A stretch of 64,000 bases of DNA from Globisporangium splendens (Eukaryota; Oomycota; Peronosporomycetes; Pythiales; Pythiaceae). The stretch is taken from assembly GCA_006386115.1 (NCBI GenBank), contig VFIW01000052.1, forward strand, positions 268,950-332,949. Direction: 5' to 3'. Shown here piece by piece: positions 22,952 through 33,824 of the stretch (its first letter is position 1; every line of letters starts with the position of its first letter). The notes beneath the pieces were generated by a model. That model saw only the letters and a list, made by a program, of their open reading frames with translations. It did not search any database and was not told where the DNA came from. The translations under genes were made by a program, and so were the position numbers.

Positions 22952-24334
22952 ATGGACTCCTCGGGTATCTGGGTGTTCTACTACATCCAGGGCGAGGATG
23001 GCGAGGATCGCTCCCACCCAAACGCGTTCAAGATCCCTGCCAATGGCGGTGGCGCCGACGTGACGCTCGCGGACGTGCTGCGCCACTTTCCCCTGAAGGA
23101 CCCAGCGCAATTCCACTTCCGCTTCCGCATCAATGTTGCATCGAAAACGGGCGGGGGAAACACGTTCTTTTGGCTGGACATCGCGAATCCTTCGCAGAAA
23201 GTACCGCTCGTGAACGGTCGCGTCATCTGCAAGCTGTTGCGGCTCGTGCAGCCAGCGAAGGTCGGACTCATTTTCAAGCGCAAACCGGTGCTCAAGTGGG
23301 GCAACGACGCCAAACCCCGGAATAGCCTCAGCTCCACGGACGCTCAAGGCAGCACGAAAGCGTCGGTGCAGCCGCTCTCTCGCCAGCAGAACGGCGGTGA
23401 GGCTCCGTTCCATCGCGCGTCATCATCTCCTGCGTTTGAGAAGGATCGCCCAGCAAAATACTCGGACAGCAATGGTAACTCTTCGAAGACAAGCTCAGGT
23501 AATTCGTCTAGGACTAACTCTGGCTCACAGACGAAAGCTGAGCAGACAGCTCGAGCAGAGAGCTTTGAAGATTTCTTGTCGGGAGGCGGACAGCCGTCAT
23601 CGTCCCAATCCGCGCAGAAACCGCCAGTGAATCTCATGAACGATAGTGGATGGAACGACGCACCGACGACTTCGCAAAAGCCAAAGTCCGACTTTCTGAG
23701 CTCCATGGACCCTCTCGCGCAAGTGAATACTGCTTCGAGCAATCGACCCGCGGTCTCTAGTGCGCCAACAGAGCAACCCAAATTCGACGACGACAATGGG
23801 CAAACCGTTGGCCCTGTGACGATGGCCGAGATGAAGAAATATGCCGCATCAACATCCGATGGGTCCAATGTGTACAATCCAAAATTTATCGACAAGTCCA
23901 CGAAATCCGACCATGTCCGTCGAGCCATGGAAGAACGTGAGCGTCAAGTGCAAATGGACGTGGAGAAGGCTCGAGAAGACTTGCGACAGCGTGAAGATGC
24001 GGCGCGGAACATGAATGCTATGAAGGAAAACGCTGCTGTAGTACTTGGTCCCAAATTGAAGGCGTGGGCGGAAGACAATGGACGCACGAAGAATATTAGA
24101 ACGCTGCTTTCGACGATGCATCAAGTCATGTGGGAAGGGTCCAAGTGGACAGAGGTCAACATGGGCAAGCTGCTGCAACCTGCAGATGTGAAGAAGAACT
24201 ACCGCAAAGCGATGATCGTTGTGCATCCAGATAAAAGCGGAGGTCGCAATGCGGAACAACTGCTCATCGCTGAACGCGTGTTTGCGGCGGTCAACACGGC
24301 GTGGGACGAATTTATCAAAACGAATCCATGCTAG
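22952..24334 (+). CDS. DIX-domain + J-domain (auxilin-like) protein
   Basis: A single exon encodes 460 aa from ATG 22952. Residues 5-95 match the DIX fold pattern: WVFYYIQGE at the start, a central VTLADVLRHFP helix, and FFWLDIANPSQKVPLVNGRV at the end, which parallels the Dishevelled/Axin ending. Residues 100-300 are a low-complexity Ser/Gln/Asn-rich linker with short DPL and DDF-like motifs such as clathrin adaptors use. A charged helix (EERERQVQMDVEKAREDLRQ) leads into a C-terminal auxilin-type J-domain at about 380-460, with the HPD motif (VVHPDKSGG, near residue 424) and the closing ERVFAAVNTAWDEF. The J-domain would recruit Hsp70 for clathrin uncoating, and the DIX domain could polymerise head to tail. 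The pairing is the unusual part. Confidence 0.75.
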   Translation: MDSSGIWVFYYIQGEDGEDRSHPNAFKIPANGGGADVTLADVLRHFPLKDPAQFHFRFRINVASKTGGGNTFFWLDIANPSQKVPLVNGRVICKLLRLVQPAKVGLIFKRKPVLKWGNDAKPRNSLSSTDAQGSTKASVQPLSRQQNGGEAPFHRASSSPAFEKDRPAKYSDSNGNSSKTSSGNSSRTNSGSQTKAEQTARAESFEDFLSGGGQPSSSQSAQKPPVNLMNDSGWNDAPTTSQKPKSDFLSSMDPLAQVNTASSNRPAVSSAPTEQPKFDDDNGQTVGPVTMAEMKKYAASTSDGSNVYNPKFIDKSTKSDHVRRAMEERERQVQMDVEKAREDLRQREDAARNMNAMKENAAVVLGPKLKAWAEDNGRTKNIRTLLSTMHQVMWEGSKWTEVNMGKLLQPADVKKNYRKAMIVVHPDKSGGRNAEQLLIAERVFAAVNTAWDEFIKTNPC

Positions 24335-24549
24335 TAAAATGAACACGAGCAAGCTGCATACGCACACTGTAAGCGAAGGACAAAGCTAGCAACAGGCTCT
24401 ATGCAAAAATCCAAATAAATGCACGTCATACACACAACTGGTAAAGCTGTCAATCCGTCACTGGTATTGTGTATTTCGCATTGAATCACTTCTTTGCACG
24501 GTCGGCTCGAGTTCATACACCTTGAAGAAAAAAGAAGCCATTGCCCACT

Positions 24550-25589
24550 CTACTTAACAAGAGCGTGGTTTTTCCAGTATTCCACCGACTTGAGGTACTC
24601 GTCTCGGTTCAAAGGCACGCCAGAGCCACCTTCTTCCTTGCCCAACGCATTGCGCATGACCGTGACTGGGTTCATTGGCAATTCGTAGTCCACGTCTTGA
24701 GCCTTGACAGAGATAATCCCCCATGGTGCGTCATCCTGTTCTTCGGAATCTGGATTACCCGTGGCCTCGTTTTCCTTGCGGATCTGCTCACGGCTATAGA
24801 GAATCACATCAAGGTACTTGGCAACCAACGGCGTGACACTGTGCGAAGGGAACCAGCGGACAAGCCTAACGTAGTAGCAACCACAAAAAAGACACACTTC
24901 GTGAGAGACATAAGAACAAATCACGGTCTCTTTGAATGGATGGCGGACTCACACTGGCAACTCGTTCGGAGCACGCGCTTCGTAGTCCGATTGCAAAAGG
25001 CGCGAGTTCGATGGCGTGATCTTGACCACGTTCAGACGGGTATCCGTGAAGTTCTCAATGAACAAGTGCTTGCAGAACGGCGCGTAACTGGTGGCAAACA
25101 TAGAAACACATATTGGCACGAGCAAGTGAGCGACCATTGCGTGAAGAGCTGCAGGAAGATGACACCACTTCAACTCACCCGTCGACCAACTCTTTATTTC
25201 TGGCCAGATAGATCTCATTGATCTTCTTTTCGAACTCCACCTTGTCGTACTTGATCTGCGTGCCCAAGTACTGTGGATCGTCGAACTGGCGCAAGCAGAA
25301 GCGGTCTGCATATCATTAGAAAGTGAAGGGATGACGAAGGTAACAGTGACAGCACGATTGAGTGTGTGTGTGTGTGAGGTGACTTATCCTTTCCAAGACA
25401 CAGGGGGCGAATGCACTGTAATGAAATCCAGCACTTACCCAGCACAAGCTCGTGTGGAGGGCGTGGCTCGGCGGCATCGACGGTGGTGTCGGCGGCCTTC
25501 TGCATCTTGCTCGCGATGAGGTTGGTCAGTCCGCGAGTGGTGGTGGATCGTGTGATCGGCGCGACTTTCTGGAGACGCGCGAGCAGCAT
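24550..25589 (-). CDS. DUF3228 family protein, four exons
   Basis: The model is complement(join(24550..24865,24953..25087,25179..25305,25439..25589)), 242 aa. All introns are GT-AG, 87-133 nt, and the phases agree. Splicing restores the family core: DRFCLRQFDDPQYLGTQI, then YAPFCKHLFIENF, LLQSDYEARAPNELPVL, and VRWFP, followed by AKYLDVILYSREQI and APWGIISVKAQDVDYE. These are the conserved DUF3228 segments found in bacteria and eukaryotes. No biochemical role is established. The basic N-terminal 30 residues (LQKVAPITRSTTTRG) could be an organelle presequence. The gene converges with the DIX-auxilin gene. Confidence 0.8.
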
Positions 25590-26084
25590 GTGACTTGTGG
25601 AGGGGCAGCTGCAGCGAAGGGAGCAGGTGCGGGGGAAGAAGGGAAGTGGTGCTTGGTGCACAGGCGTCCGTCCGTCTTCTTCTGCTGCTCTCGGTCGTGG
25701 CTGGGGGGTTCTGGAGCTCCTGGCCAAACGGATCTACCTCACAAATGATGCAAACAGCTCCGATACCTCTCCAAGATGATACAACAGATCACAGTCGAAA
25801 ACGAGAGGGATCAATTTGACTTCTACCGAAAGTATCCGTTTAAGTATCTATCCAGGTTTAGTGCAAGTAAAAACGACCTGAGGCTGTACACTGGCAGCAC
25901 ATAACAGTACAGTGTTATCAGATTTCGGGTTAGGTTCGGCTCGGACCAAGTCTCATGCTGCATCACTCGCCACCACAAGCGAGAATACGAGAGCGACCAA
26001 GACGGCTCACAGCTGAAAAACGTAGCCGCAGTTGGATACGCATTAAAATCAAATTCGCTCACGCATTAACGTTTACATATGAAA
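25590..26084. other. Intergenic region
   Basis: No supported gene is seen between the DUF3228 5' end and the channel 3' end. Confidence 0.4.
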
Positions 26085-27731
26085 TCACAAAGTGGGCTCA
26101 GAGCTACTTGCAGGCGCGCGAGTCTGCGCTGCGACGAGAGTCTCCAGGAGCTTCATGATGCTGTCGAGTTGTTTCTGCTGATTTTGCAATTGCTGCTGTA
26201 GGTTGTTCTGAAAAAAAGAAAAGAAAAACGAAGCCAGTCACCAGTGAATTAATTGCCACGAGCAAGCCACAGCTGCAACAATAGCGAAAGTACCTGTTTC
26301 GCTGCCATATCGTCCATTTTTTGGTGAAAATGGTCCAGCTTTTTCACAGTCGCAATTCTCGGAGACAGTCTCCGAAAAGATGAGTTGCTTGTAGGTGGCG
26401 GTGAAATCGGTATCTGGATCCGCAGGGATTCATCTTGTCCGGTCTCAGGGAAAACTTGGCTTGACGGAGCGCTGGAAAAGTCACAAGTCTCCATAAACGC
26501 GAGATTGTACGCCTCTTCTTCCTCACTGCGCTGCTTCTCGAGCATCACCTCAATGAACCCACTGCCGAGTACTGCGCCTGGGATCGTGAACAAGATAATG
26601 CCACACACTGCCAACACGGATCCGAAAAAGCGGCCCATGTTTGTTACCGGCACGATGTCGCCGTAGCCGAGCGACGTGATGGTCTCAATAGACCACCACG
26701 CACACACACCGACGCTCGAAAACACTTCTGGCTGTGCGCTATTCTCCAAGAAGAAGATCGTCGTCGACGATGTCAGCACGACGACGGCAGTGAGATACGT
26801 CACAACGAGAAACTCCTCTTTCTTGCGAGCAAAGATTTCGCGGAGGTTTTTCAAAGCATTGTACGAGCGCTCGAGCCGCAAGAACGACACGATGCGAAAC
26901 AACCGCAGACTCCGAAGGATCAAGGCGCCTCGATACGACGGAATGAGCCTGGCGTGTTTATGCATGCCAAAATTAACATTAGATGGAGATGAAATACCAG
27001 ACAAAGAAGCGAGGACATCGAATTCGTACATGAATTCGAAACAAATCTCCAAATAAAACGGGAGCAATGCGATCAAATCGAGGAGAGAGAGCGGTTGGAT
27101 CATCCACTTGAGTCTGTTGAACACGTAGAAATCATATGATTTAACCATATCGCAACGGAATGAAAAAAAAACAAAAACAAAAAAGCGAAGTACCCGACCT
27201 GCCCACGACAGCGCCTTGATATCGTTCGTCTTCCACACACGACCAGAGCCGCAGCACATACTCGATCGAGAATATGATCGTCGACGTGAGCAAAAACACT
27301 CCGTACCAGTCAGACCGTGTAGCTGTATCCAATGCACCACGAATGTGGAGCGAACGGCGACAAGACCAATTAATACCAACAACCTATCCAGAAAGAACAT
27401 GTATGTCCCAAAACTTACATGGCTTGGACGGGTCAAGCACCGCGGAGGACTCGGAGATCGCGACCACGACATTGAGCAGAATCAGCACGAGGATGCAGCA
27501 TTCGAGCATATAAGACGCGAATTGGAGCCCCGAGCTGTGCGGAATCGACGAGCGGAAGCGCAGCACCGTCCAGATATCCTGCCGCAGGGACGTCTCGCCA
27601 ACGGAGAGCGCGCGAAGGCGACGGCGCGGATTCCCGGGAGAGAAATTCCGCGGCGTGTGCGCGAGCAACTTGGCAAGCTCGCCTTTCTGCAAGTTGTTGC
27701 GCGGTGTCCTGTTCTTCGCGTTAGCCGCCAT
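26085..27731 (-). CDS. Six-TM voltage-gated potassium channel, five exons
   Basis: The model is complement(join(26085..26207,26294..26948,27030..27113,27199..27322,27419..27731)), 432 aa, with phases agreeing at all four GT-AG introns. The 81-nt intron 26949-27029 keeps the frame if read through, but removing it gives a normal S3-S4 link. S1 is MLECCILVLILLNVVVAI, S2 contains LTSTIIFSIEYVLRLW, and S3 contains LLDLIALLPFYLEI. S4 carries repeated Arg (RGALILRSLRLFRIVSFLR). The pore has the K+ filter TSLGYGD (about residue 267), then S6. The C-terminus ends in a short Gln/Leu coiled coil (NNLQQQLQNQQKQLDS), a likely tetramer zipper. The ATG at 27731 is the simplest start, but the frame is open further upstream. 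Confidence 0.85.
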
Positions 27732-28120
27732 GATGCGGGCGGCGCTGTCGTCTTCGTCGTCCAGTTGCAATTCGAGGATGAGAAAGATGGGAAATGGATT
27801 CAGCTTGCAATCTGCGAACAGGCAGAGAATTCCACAATTGGGCTCAACTTTATAGAGGGAAACGCAGCCTGTATAAAGAGGGTTTTATGCATTTTGTTCT
27901 TTTGCCCCCACCAAAATTCTGACGCCAACATCTTTCAAAGCTCTGCTTACGCACTCTTTCTCACGCCACAGACACGCGTGCTTGGCGAAGGCATCGGTGC
28001 CGTCTCGTTCGTTGTACTTGACGCAGACGGTAGGTCCACCAGATCAGCAGCTTTCGCATTAGTCTCATCGTCTACGTCGGAGCTGCTTGATGAACTGGAG
28101 CTGCCTGTTGGAGCTGGAGT
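27732..28120. other. Region between channel 5' end and lyase 3' end
   Basis: No independent gene is seen. On the minus strand, the frame after the lyase stop stays open for about 56 codons of Ser/Thr/Pro-rich linker-like sequence, to a TAA at 27947-27949. Confidence 0.4.
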
Positions 28121-29404
28121 TTATGCAGCTGCACGTGCCTTCGCTGTCTCCGTAAATGGAGATGGCGCAGATGCTTCATCGCCAGCACTGGAAGGGTCGA
28201 GAGAGTACACGAGCGTGCCGTAGCCAAGCTGGTCATAGCCTCCACTGTTTGGGCCGTAGTTGCCACCTCCTCCTTCAGGACGGACCTTCTTCGCAAAGGC
28301 TTCGACGTATGGCGCGCTGAGTCCTTTCTTCACGACATAATGATTGTAGAAAAGCTCCCAGGCGGGCCGCACAGTGCCTCGGCCGTTTCCCGAGATCACG
28401 GTTTGCGTCACGTCGCTGTTTTTGTAGGTCGTGTAGTTCACATCGAACCCAAGGTTGTACTTCGCCACATACTCGGCGCCTTTCAGGACACGGTTGTCGT
28501 CGTACGCAAAGAGATCGCAGCCCTGGTTGTACGCCATTTGGACAAACGTGCCCATGAGCGACATCACCAAAGTGCTGTGTCCCTGGTCGCGCCCACTCTC
28601 TTGAACCTGACCAAGCCCATCGGGGTAAATTTTCCACACGGCATGCTCGATCGCACCATTACCTGCACCATGCATGAAGTAGTCCACCGCTTCATCATAG
28701 ATATCTGCCCGATCCGCGAGAATGCCAATCGAGATCATCGATGCCATGTTGGCGATATCCCAATTTGCCCAGTAGTGGTCAATCTTCGCACCGTTGTGAC
28801 GGACGAGGAAATCGTGATTCATCGGATAGAACACCTTGAGCATCATCGACACAAATGCCTTGAAGTCGGTAGCGGTCCAACTCTTGTAGTCACGCATGAT
28901 CTCGGCCGCATTCGCCATTTGGTACCCGTAAATCCCCGATGCCAGAAACCGGTCGGATGTACCACCAATACCTGTCAGTGTTGTAGCCCACGCGTTTAAA
29001 ATTGCGACTGCATTGTCTGCATAGGTACCTTCACCCGTGACTTTCCACCGAAGCGCAAGCGCGTACGCTGCAGCAGCATCGTTGTACAAACGGACGTAAT
29101 TCTCCTTGTTGGTGCCATCGAAACCCCGATACACAGTGACTTGAGCGTTTGGCTTGTACTTGAGTGACGAGTGCGAGTTATTGGTGAGCATCTCGAAGCC
29201 GCTTTTCCACGGTTCGAGACCCGATCCGACTTGTTTCTTCATGAACGCCAGGTCGCTCGCAGTGTGCAGCATGCCTGGGTGCTGGAACACTCCCGAGCTA
29301 TTCCCCATCGCGCACGAGGCGTTCGCTCGAGAGACTCCGAGCGCGGCTGTGATCGCGACGCCCACGAGTGCCAGGAGACGGCAACTTGAAATACACTTTT
29401 GCAT
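28121..29404 (-). CDS. Secreted alginate-lyase-family enzyme
   Basis: A single exon encodes 427 aa. A signal peptide (LLALVGVAITAALGVSRANA) is followed by the alpha-toroid pattern of the alginate_lyase (PL5-like) family: FQHPGMLHTASDLAFMKKQV at the start, a substrate-groove segment NDAAAAYALALRWKVTG, then DHYWANWDIANMASMISIG and QESGRDQGHSTLVMSLMG. These hold the conserved Asn/His/Arg/Tyr candidates for beta-elimination of uronic-acid polymers. Relatives in fungi and oomycetes are often annotated only as chondroitin/alginate lyase-like, so the true substrate is unknown. A role in breaking cell-wall polysaccharide outside the cell is inferred. The frame continues past the TAA stop with a plausible linker (see findings). 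Confidence 0.8.
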   Translation of the reverse strand: MQKCISSCRLLALVGVAITAALGVSRANASCAMGNSSGVFQHPGMLHTASDLAFMKKQVGSGLEPWKSGFEMLTNNSHSSLKYKPNAQVTVYRGFDGTNKENYVRLYNDAAAAYALALRWKVTGEGTYADNAVAILNAWATTLTGIGGTSDRFLASGIYGYQMANAAEIMRDYKSWTATDFKAFVSMMLKVFYPMNHDFLVRHNGAKIDHYWANWDIANMASMISIGILADRADIYDEAVDYFMHGAGNGAIEHAVWKIYPDGLGQVQESGRDQGHSTLVMSLMGTFVQMAYNQGCDLFAYDDNRVLKGAEYVAKYNLGFDVNYTTYKNSDVTQTVISGNGRGTVRPAWELFYNHYVVKKGLSAPYVEAFAKKVRPEGGGGNYGPNSGGYDQLGYGTLVYSLDPSSAGDEASAPSPFTETAKARAAA

Positions 29405-30047
29405 TTCACAACAGCGTATGTGTTGAACGTTGTGCTGGTGGCTCTTGTTAATTCGACTTGACGGAGGCGGGCGAGTTCCAAAATGTCAGTTGTTTACATT
29501 GCCTGCTTGCCAGCGTTGGGCCAGGCTCTCCGTCAACACAGACTTCACGATGATGACTGTCCCCGCTGCATTGCATCCCTGGCGTTCAAGCACTGCAACC
29601 GAACGATTTGGTTGGAACGCCTCGTTCGAAGGAAGCACATGGTCTGAACATGTGTTCCTTCAACAAGATGTTCAACGTTCGTCAGAAAAGGCTTGCTGCT
29701 GCGCGCATGACAAGCATCCGTGTCTCTAATTTAACGTGGCCAATAGACTGATCCTAAATGCATGTGGCCCACATATATTGCTCAAAATGGTGTGAAGTGC
29801 TGATTGGGCAACGATGATAAATCTTCAACTGTGGCGAAGCATGCGATCTCATCAACTACTCTGCCTGAAGTGATTGGACGAGCAGGCCCATCATTCTTCT
29901 CAATGCAACTCGATCGGACACACGCAATCGGTTCTGGAAAGAATGGAGAGAGAGTTTCCACATCTTTTAGAGGGCACCGCATTCGCCATTCGTCACTCAA
30001 GCGCCCGCACCCCAGCTACCACTTACACTCGTTTTTTGTCTGCAAGA
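29405..30047. other. Intergenic region before the SWEET cluster
   Basis: No supported gene is seen. The lyase and the first SWEET gene diverge here. Confidence 0.4.
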
Positions 30048-30964
30048 ATGGGCGACTCCTTCATGCTAACACTGCGTGCGATGTGCCAGTGCGCGTCGAC
30101 GATGATGATCCTGAGTCCTACGCCGACCATTTACCGCATCTGGAAAAATAAAGATGTCGGAATCGCGTCCGTTGTCCCACTGGCCGCGGTGCTAGGCAAC
30201 TCGCACGTGTGGTAAGCATAGCTGCTCAATGACATTGAAATTTGGTGCGAGTATTTTGACGGATTTGCTGCGTTATTCGTTCGTTTATCAGGATGCTCTA
30301 TGGCTACATGGGAGGCAATATCTTTCCGATTTTCACCAATTTTATGACGGGGGATTTTGCAGGATCCATTTTCATCGCCGTCTATTACCGATACACAAAG
30401 GACCGCCGTCGAGTGCACCAAGTGGTGGGGTTTGAGCTGCTCGCGTTATCGTTGGTGACAATCTACTTCTTCCTGGCGTTGCACGGTGCCACTCATCAAT
30501 CTCGTGACCAGTCAACGCTTGTCGTTGGCTCTATCGGCGTCTTCTTCTCCATGAAGCTCTACGGTGCAGGGCTCGAGCGCATTGCGCTTGTGCTCAGACA
30601 CAAGAACGGCGCGTACATCCCGGTCCACATGGTGATTATGGGCTCGATAAACAACTTCCTGTGGGTCGTTTACACGGGACTTGACAGCAATTGGCTCATG
30701 TTTGGCACCTGCTTGACGAGCTGCACGCTAAGTGTCATCCAGGTCATATTGTATGTGATCTTTAATCCGAACAGACCAAGAGCAGGTGCTTCCCACATGA
30801 GACTACACGAAGACACTGGTGTACACGCGTTGGCTGCAGTTGTCGTGGATTCTAGACCTGAAATGGTCCAAAAACCCATTGACGACAAGCAATGTGCGCT
30901 GCCAGAAAGCCCTGCTTTTTATGCAATGCGATCCCCACTCTCGTCACTCCAAAGTAAGCCCTAA
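30048..30964 (+). CDS. SWEET sugar transporter (SW1)
   Basis: The model is join(30048..30211,30292..30964), 278 aa. The intron (80 nt) falls after 164 nt of coding in phase 2, exactly as in SW3, SW6 and SW7. Two MtN3/saliva triple-helix bundles are joined by a linker helix. The first has the TM1 signature STMMILSPTPTIYRIWKNK and PLAAVLGNSHVW. The second has HMVIMGSINNFLWVVY and TLSVIQVILYVIFNP. SWEETs move sugars down their gradient across plasma or vacuolar membranes. The hydrophilic C-terminal tail ends with the cluster's common pattern (PESPAFYAMRSPLSSL). Confidence 0.9.
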
Positions 30965-31447
30965 AGCAAATAAGAGGCTCTTTGGCTTTCACTTGAAGAA
31001 GGAGATGTACAATAACACAACAAGTTGAGTGTGATGATCGCCAGAATGGATGTGAGCTTTTATCGTTCTTTGAGTTGTTTGCCACTGAATTGTTGGTCCA
31101 CGCTACGTTGCGCTATCGACATGTACGTTTACGTGGATGATACCAGATAGCAAAGAAGATGTGCTACTGGTTGTTCACAAACGTAATGTCATGGCTAATT
31201 AACACGAATACTCTGAAATGTGCTTCAACATGTGACACGAAGGCGTCATTGATGCAGCCTCGTCGTGTCTTTAACACTCCAATCACTCAGATTACGCATG
31301 GGAAGCTGTCTCGACTTTTTCACAGCAACAACGCCAGCGATGGAGGATATTCCACTCGTCCTGCTTTATCGCATACCTCCTCTCGTCATTAAAAGTTAAT
31401 CTAACGACAACCGTTTCGCCTGTCGCCACCTTCCTTTATAGATCCCG
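30965..31447. other. Spacer between SW1 and the SW2 relic
   Basis: No supported gene is seen. Confidence 0.4.
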
Positions 31448-32088
31448 ATGAGTCTTCTCTTCGTCATTCAAGTGCTGTGTACCTGCTCAAACACGTTGAT
31501 AGTGCTCAATCCAACCGCGATGGTATATCGGATTTACAAGGCCAGAGGTGTTGGTGTCGTGTCTGCCGTTCCGTTCATCTCCTTGCTGGGAAATTACTGC
31601 ACTGACCGCAGCTACGTGCGAAACGATTAGGATATGACTTGCTGGCATTGTTTCTCGTCACTCTGTATTTCGTTTTGGTGTTGTATGGCGTCACACATAA
31701 GACACGCGAACAATCTGCACTTGTCGTCGGCACGATTGCGATCGTGTTCTGCATCAAACTCTACGGCGCCGGACTGGAACGAGTTGCACTCGTGATTAAA
31801 CACAAGAATGGAGTGTGCATTCCGATTCACATGGTGGCAGTTGGTACGACCAGTAATACTTGTTGGGTAATGCACACGGCGCTCGACCACAATTGGCTCA
31901 TGTTGGGTAACTGCATCATGGTGACACTTTTGAGCATCACCCAGTTGGTGCTCTTTATCATCATCTACCGCGCAACGGGGAAAATGAGCGGAGGATTGAA
32001 CACACATGGAACAGCTGTCATACACGGAGACGACGAAGGCGTGATTCCGATTGCAAGCATTGTCCCCCGAGGACATGCAGCACGTTGA
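31448..32088 (+). pseudogene. SWEET pseudogene with internal deletion (SW2)
   Basis: TM1 and the first loop are present from ATG 31448 (VLNPTAMVYRIYKARGVG, then FISLLGNY). The sequence then jumps straight to the residues that should follow TM3 (DRSYVR...LGYDLLALFLVTLYF). About 45 residues and the usual intron position are missing. Just after the join, one base is lost near 31620, so the second half (31639-32088) is in a different frame. That second half still has TM4-TM7 with HMVAVGTTSNTCWVMHTALD. The loss of TM2 and TM3 would destroy transport. The missing intron and coding part suggest a single deletion of roughly 0.2 kb. Confidence 0.8.
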
Positions 32089-33824
32089 CCTCCAGATCGC
32101 CGTTCGAGTCCAGCCTTTTTCCGCGCCATTCGCTCACCTGTGACGGCAACGTCTGCTGGAGACAAATAGCTGTAGCGTGCAGTCCTTAAAATCGATCTCG
32201 GGAGAGAGAGAGAGAAGGAAATTCTGTTTAACTTATGATCTACACACAGTTTAAGAATTCCTGAGTCTCATTAACGCTGCTGAGAGTGAGGCGTTTCAAA
32301 TTTCTTACTGTGCGACTCAGGATATAAGAACTTGATCGTTAGCGGTTTCCTGAGAATGTACAGTACGCACCTACAGTGCAAATACTGTATTGATTGCTAC
32401 AGTCGCGAACAGATCTCAGCACAACCCTGTATCACGAGTGTATCATCTCTGTGCAAGTCCAGAGAGTGATGGTCCGACTTTTGCCCATCTTCTTTGTTCC
32501 GTGTTTCGCAGAATGCATGCGCAAGCGAAGAGTGACGTCGCGCATTGTATCTTGCAATGGTCGCCATTCAATGGTGACGAAAACTGCTCGCCTTCTGTAG
32601 ATCAACTACTGTATGAGCTCGTTAGTCTCCAGCACCTCCTCTCTGTGATGGTTACAAGTGTAGTGGACAAGTTGCTACGAATAATATGCATCATCTCGTG
32701 TTTTTCTCTCTTCCTTGTTTAGGGAAAAAGTTCTGCTCAGTACACTACACGCGTGCGCATCCTCCCACTACACACACGTAAAATGTGTCAGCAATGTACC
32801 GAAAAACACTAGCCTTAGATTGTGAGTAGTAAACGGGGGGGGATTGAAACTGCCAAATAGACACAAGAGAATAGAGCGCGCCTGCATTCCGGTCGCTGGC
32901 ATAAAGCAAAAGCGGAGACTGCTGCTGCCGTTGCTACATGAACACGCTTGGCGATGTGCGAGCAAGAATACAGGCTTGGGTTACCAAGGGTCTTGGTGGA
33001 CCCAAGTCTGTCGCCGCGCGACGTTCTTCACACATCAAATCCCACTTGGCTATTCTTTTGAAACTCTCGCCACTCATCACTGTTTGTCTGCACAAAAAGA
33101 TACGCTGAAACGTTCTTCAAAAGAACCGGCTTGAGCCAGTGTCTGGCGCATACCACATTGCATGCTCAAGTGAAAGAGGTCTGCGGAAGCAGACAGGGTA
33201 GGCAAGATGCAAAGCAGCACTACCGATCGCAGCGATAATGCAGGCGAGCAGACCTCCTACGAGTAGTCTGCGCACATAGACCCGCAAGCGAGGATAGCTG
33301 AGCGGAATTCGATGTTCTGGCTCAGAACTTCAGAGACAGCGAAATGTACATGTGTATACGAATATACGTATGCATGCACATGCAAATTGTCATCCCAACT
33401 TTGGGTTGACTGCAGATGTGGACACTGGAAGGAGGGAATGCGCTTTCAAAACCACATTCAAGGTCGTTTTTCTCATCTTACCCACCAATTCCTCGACAGA
33501 ATATACTTTACTGCAGGCACGTCTACGACGACCACGCGAAACTTCGTTGTTTCTGAGCCAGTCAGAGAGGCTCACGAAAAGACGAATCTGAGCTTCTCGC
33601 CCGCCAAAACTTCAAGTACTGCTATCTCTACACAACTGCAGAGGAAAGAAAGCTTCCGAGACTGCTTTCATTCGGCAATTCGCGTTGCTGTACCCCAAGC
33701 GTCGAATCCAAGCAGAAACGCCTGGATACGAATATAACGCACCCTCGTCCTGCTCATCTCGACCTTCGACACCCCGTCCGCCTCCAAGCCAGCCCAAGTC
33801 GCAACCTTAATTCCACTGTCTACC
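32089..33824. other. 1.7-kb spacer between SW2 and SW3
   Basis: No supported gene is seen. A GA-rich run lies near 32198-32216 and a G-run near 32836. Confidence 0.4.

Noticed and set aside
27216..28223. Long plus-strand open frame across channel and lyase
   Set aside because: Runs antisense through coding exons and an intergenic stretch; composition is that of a shadow frame.
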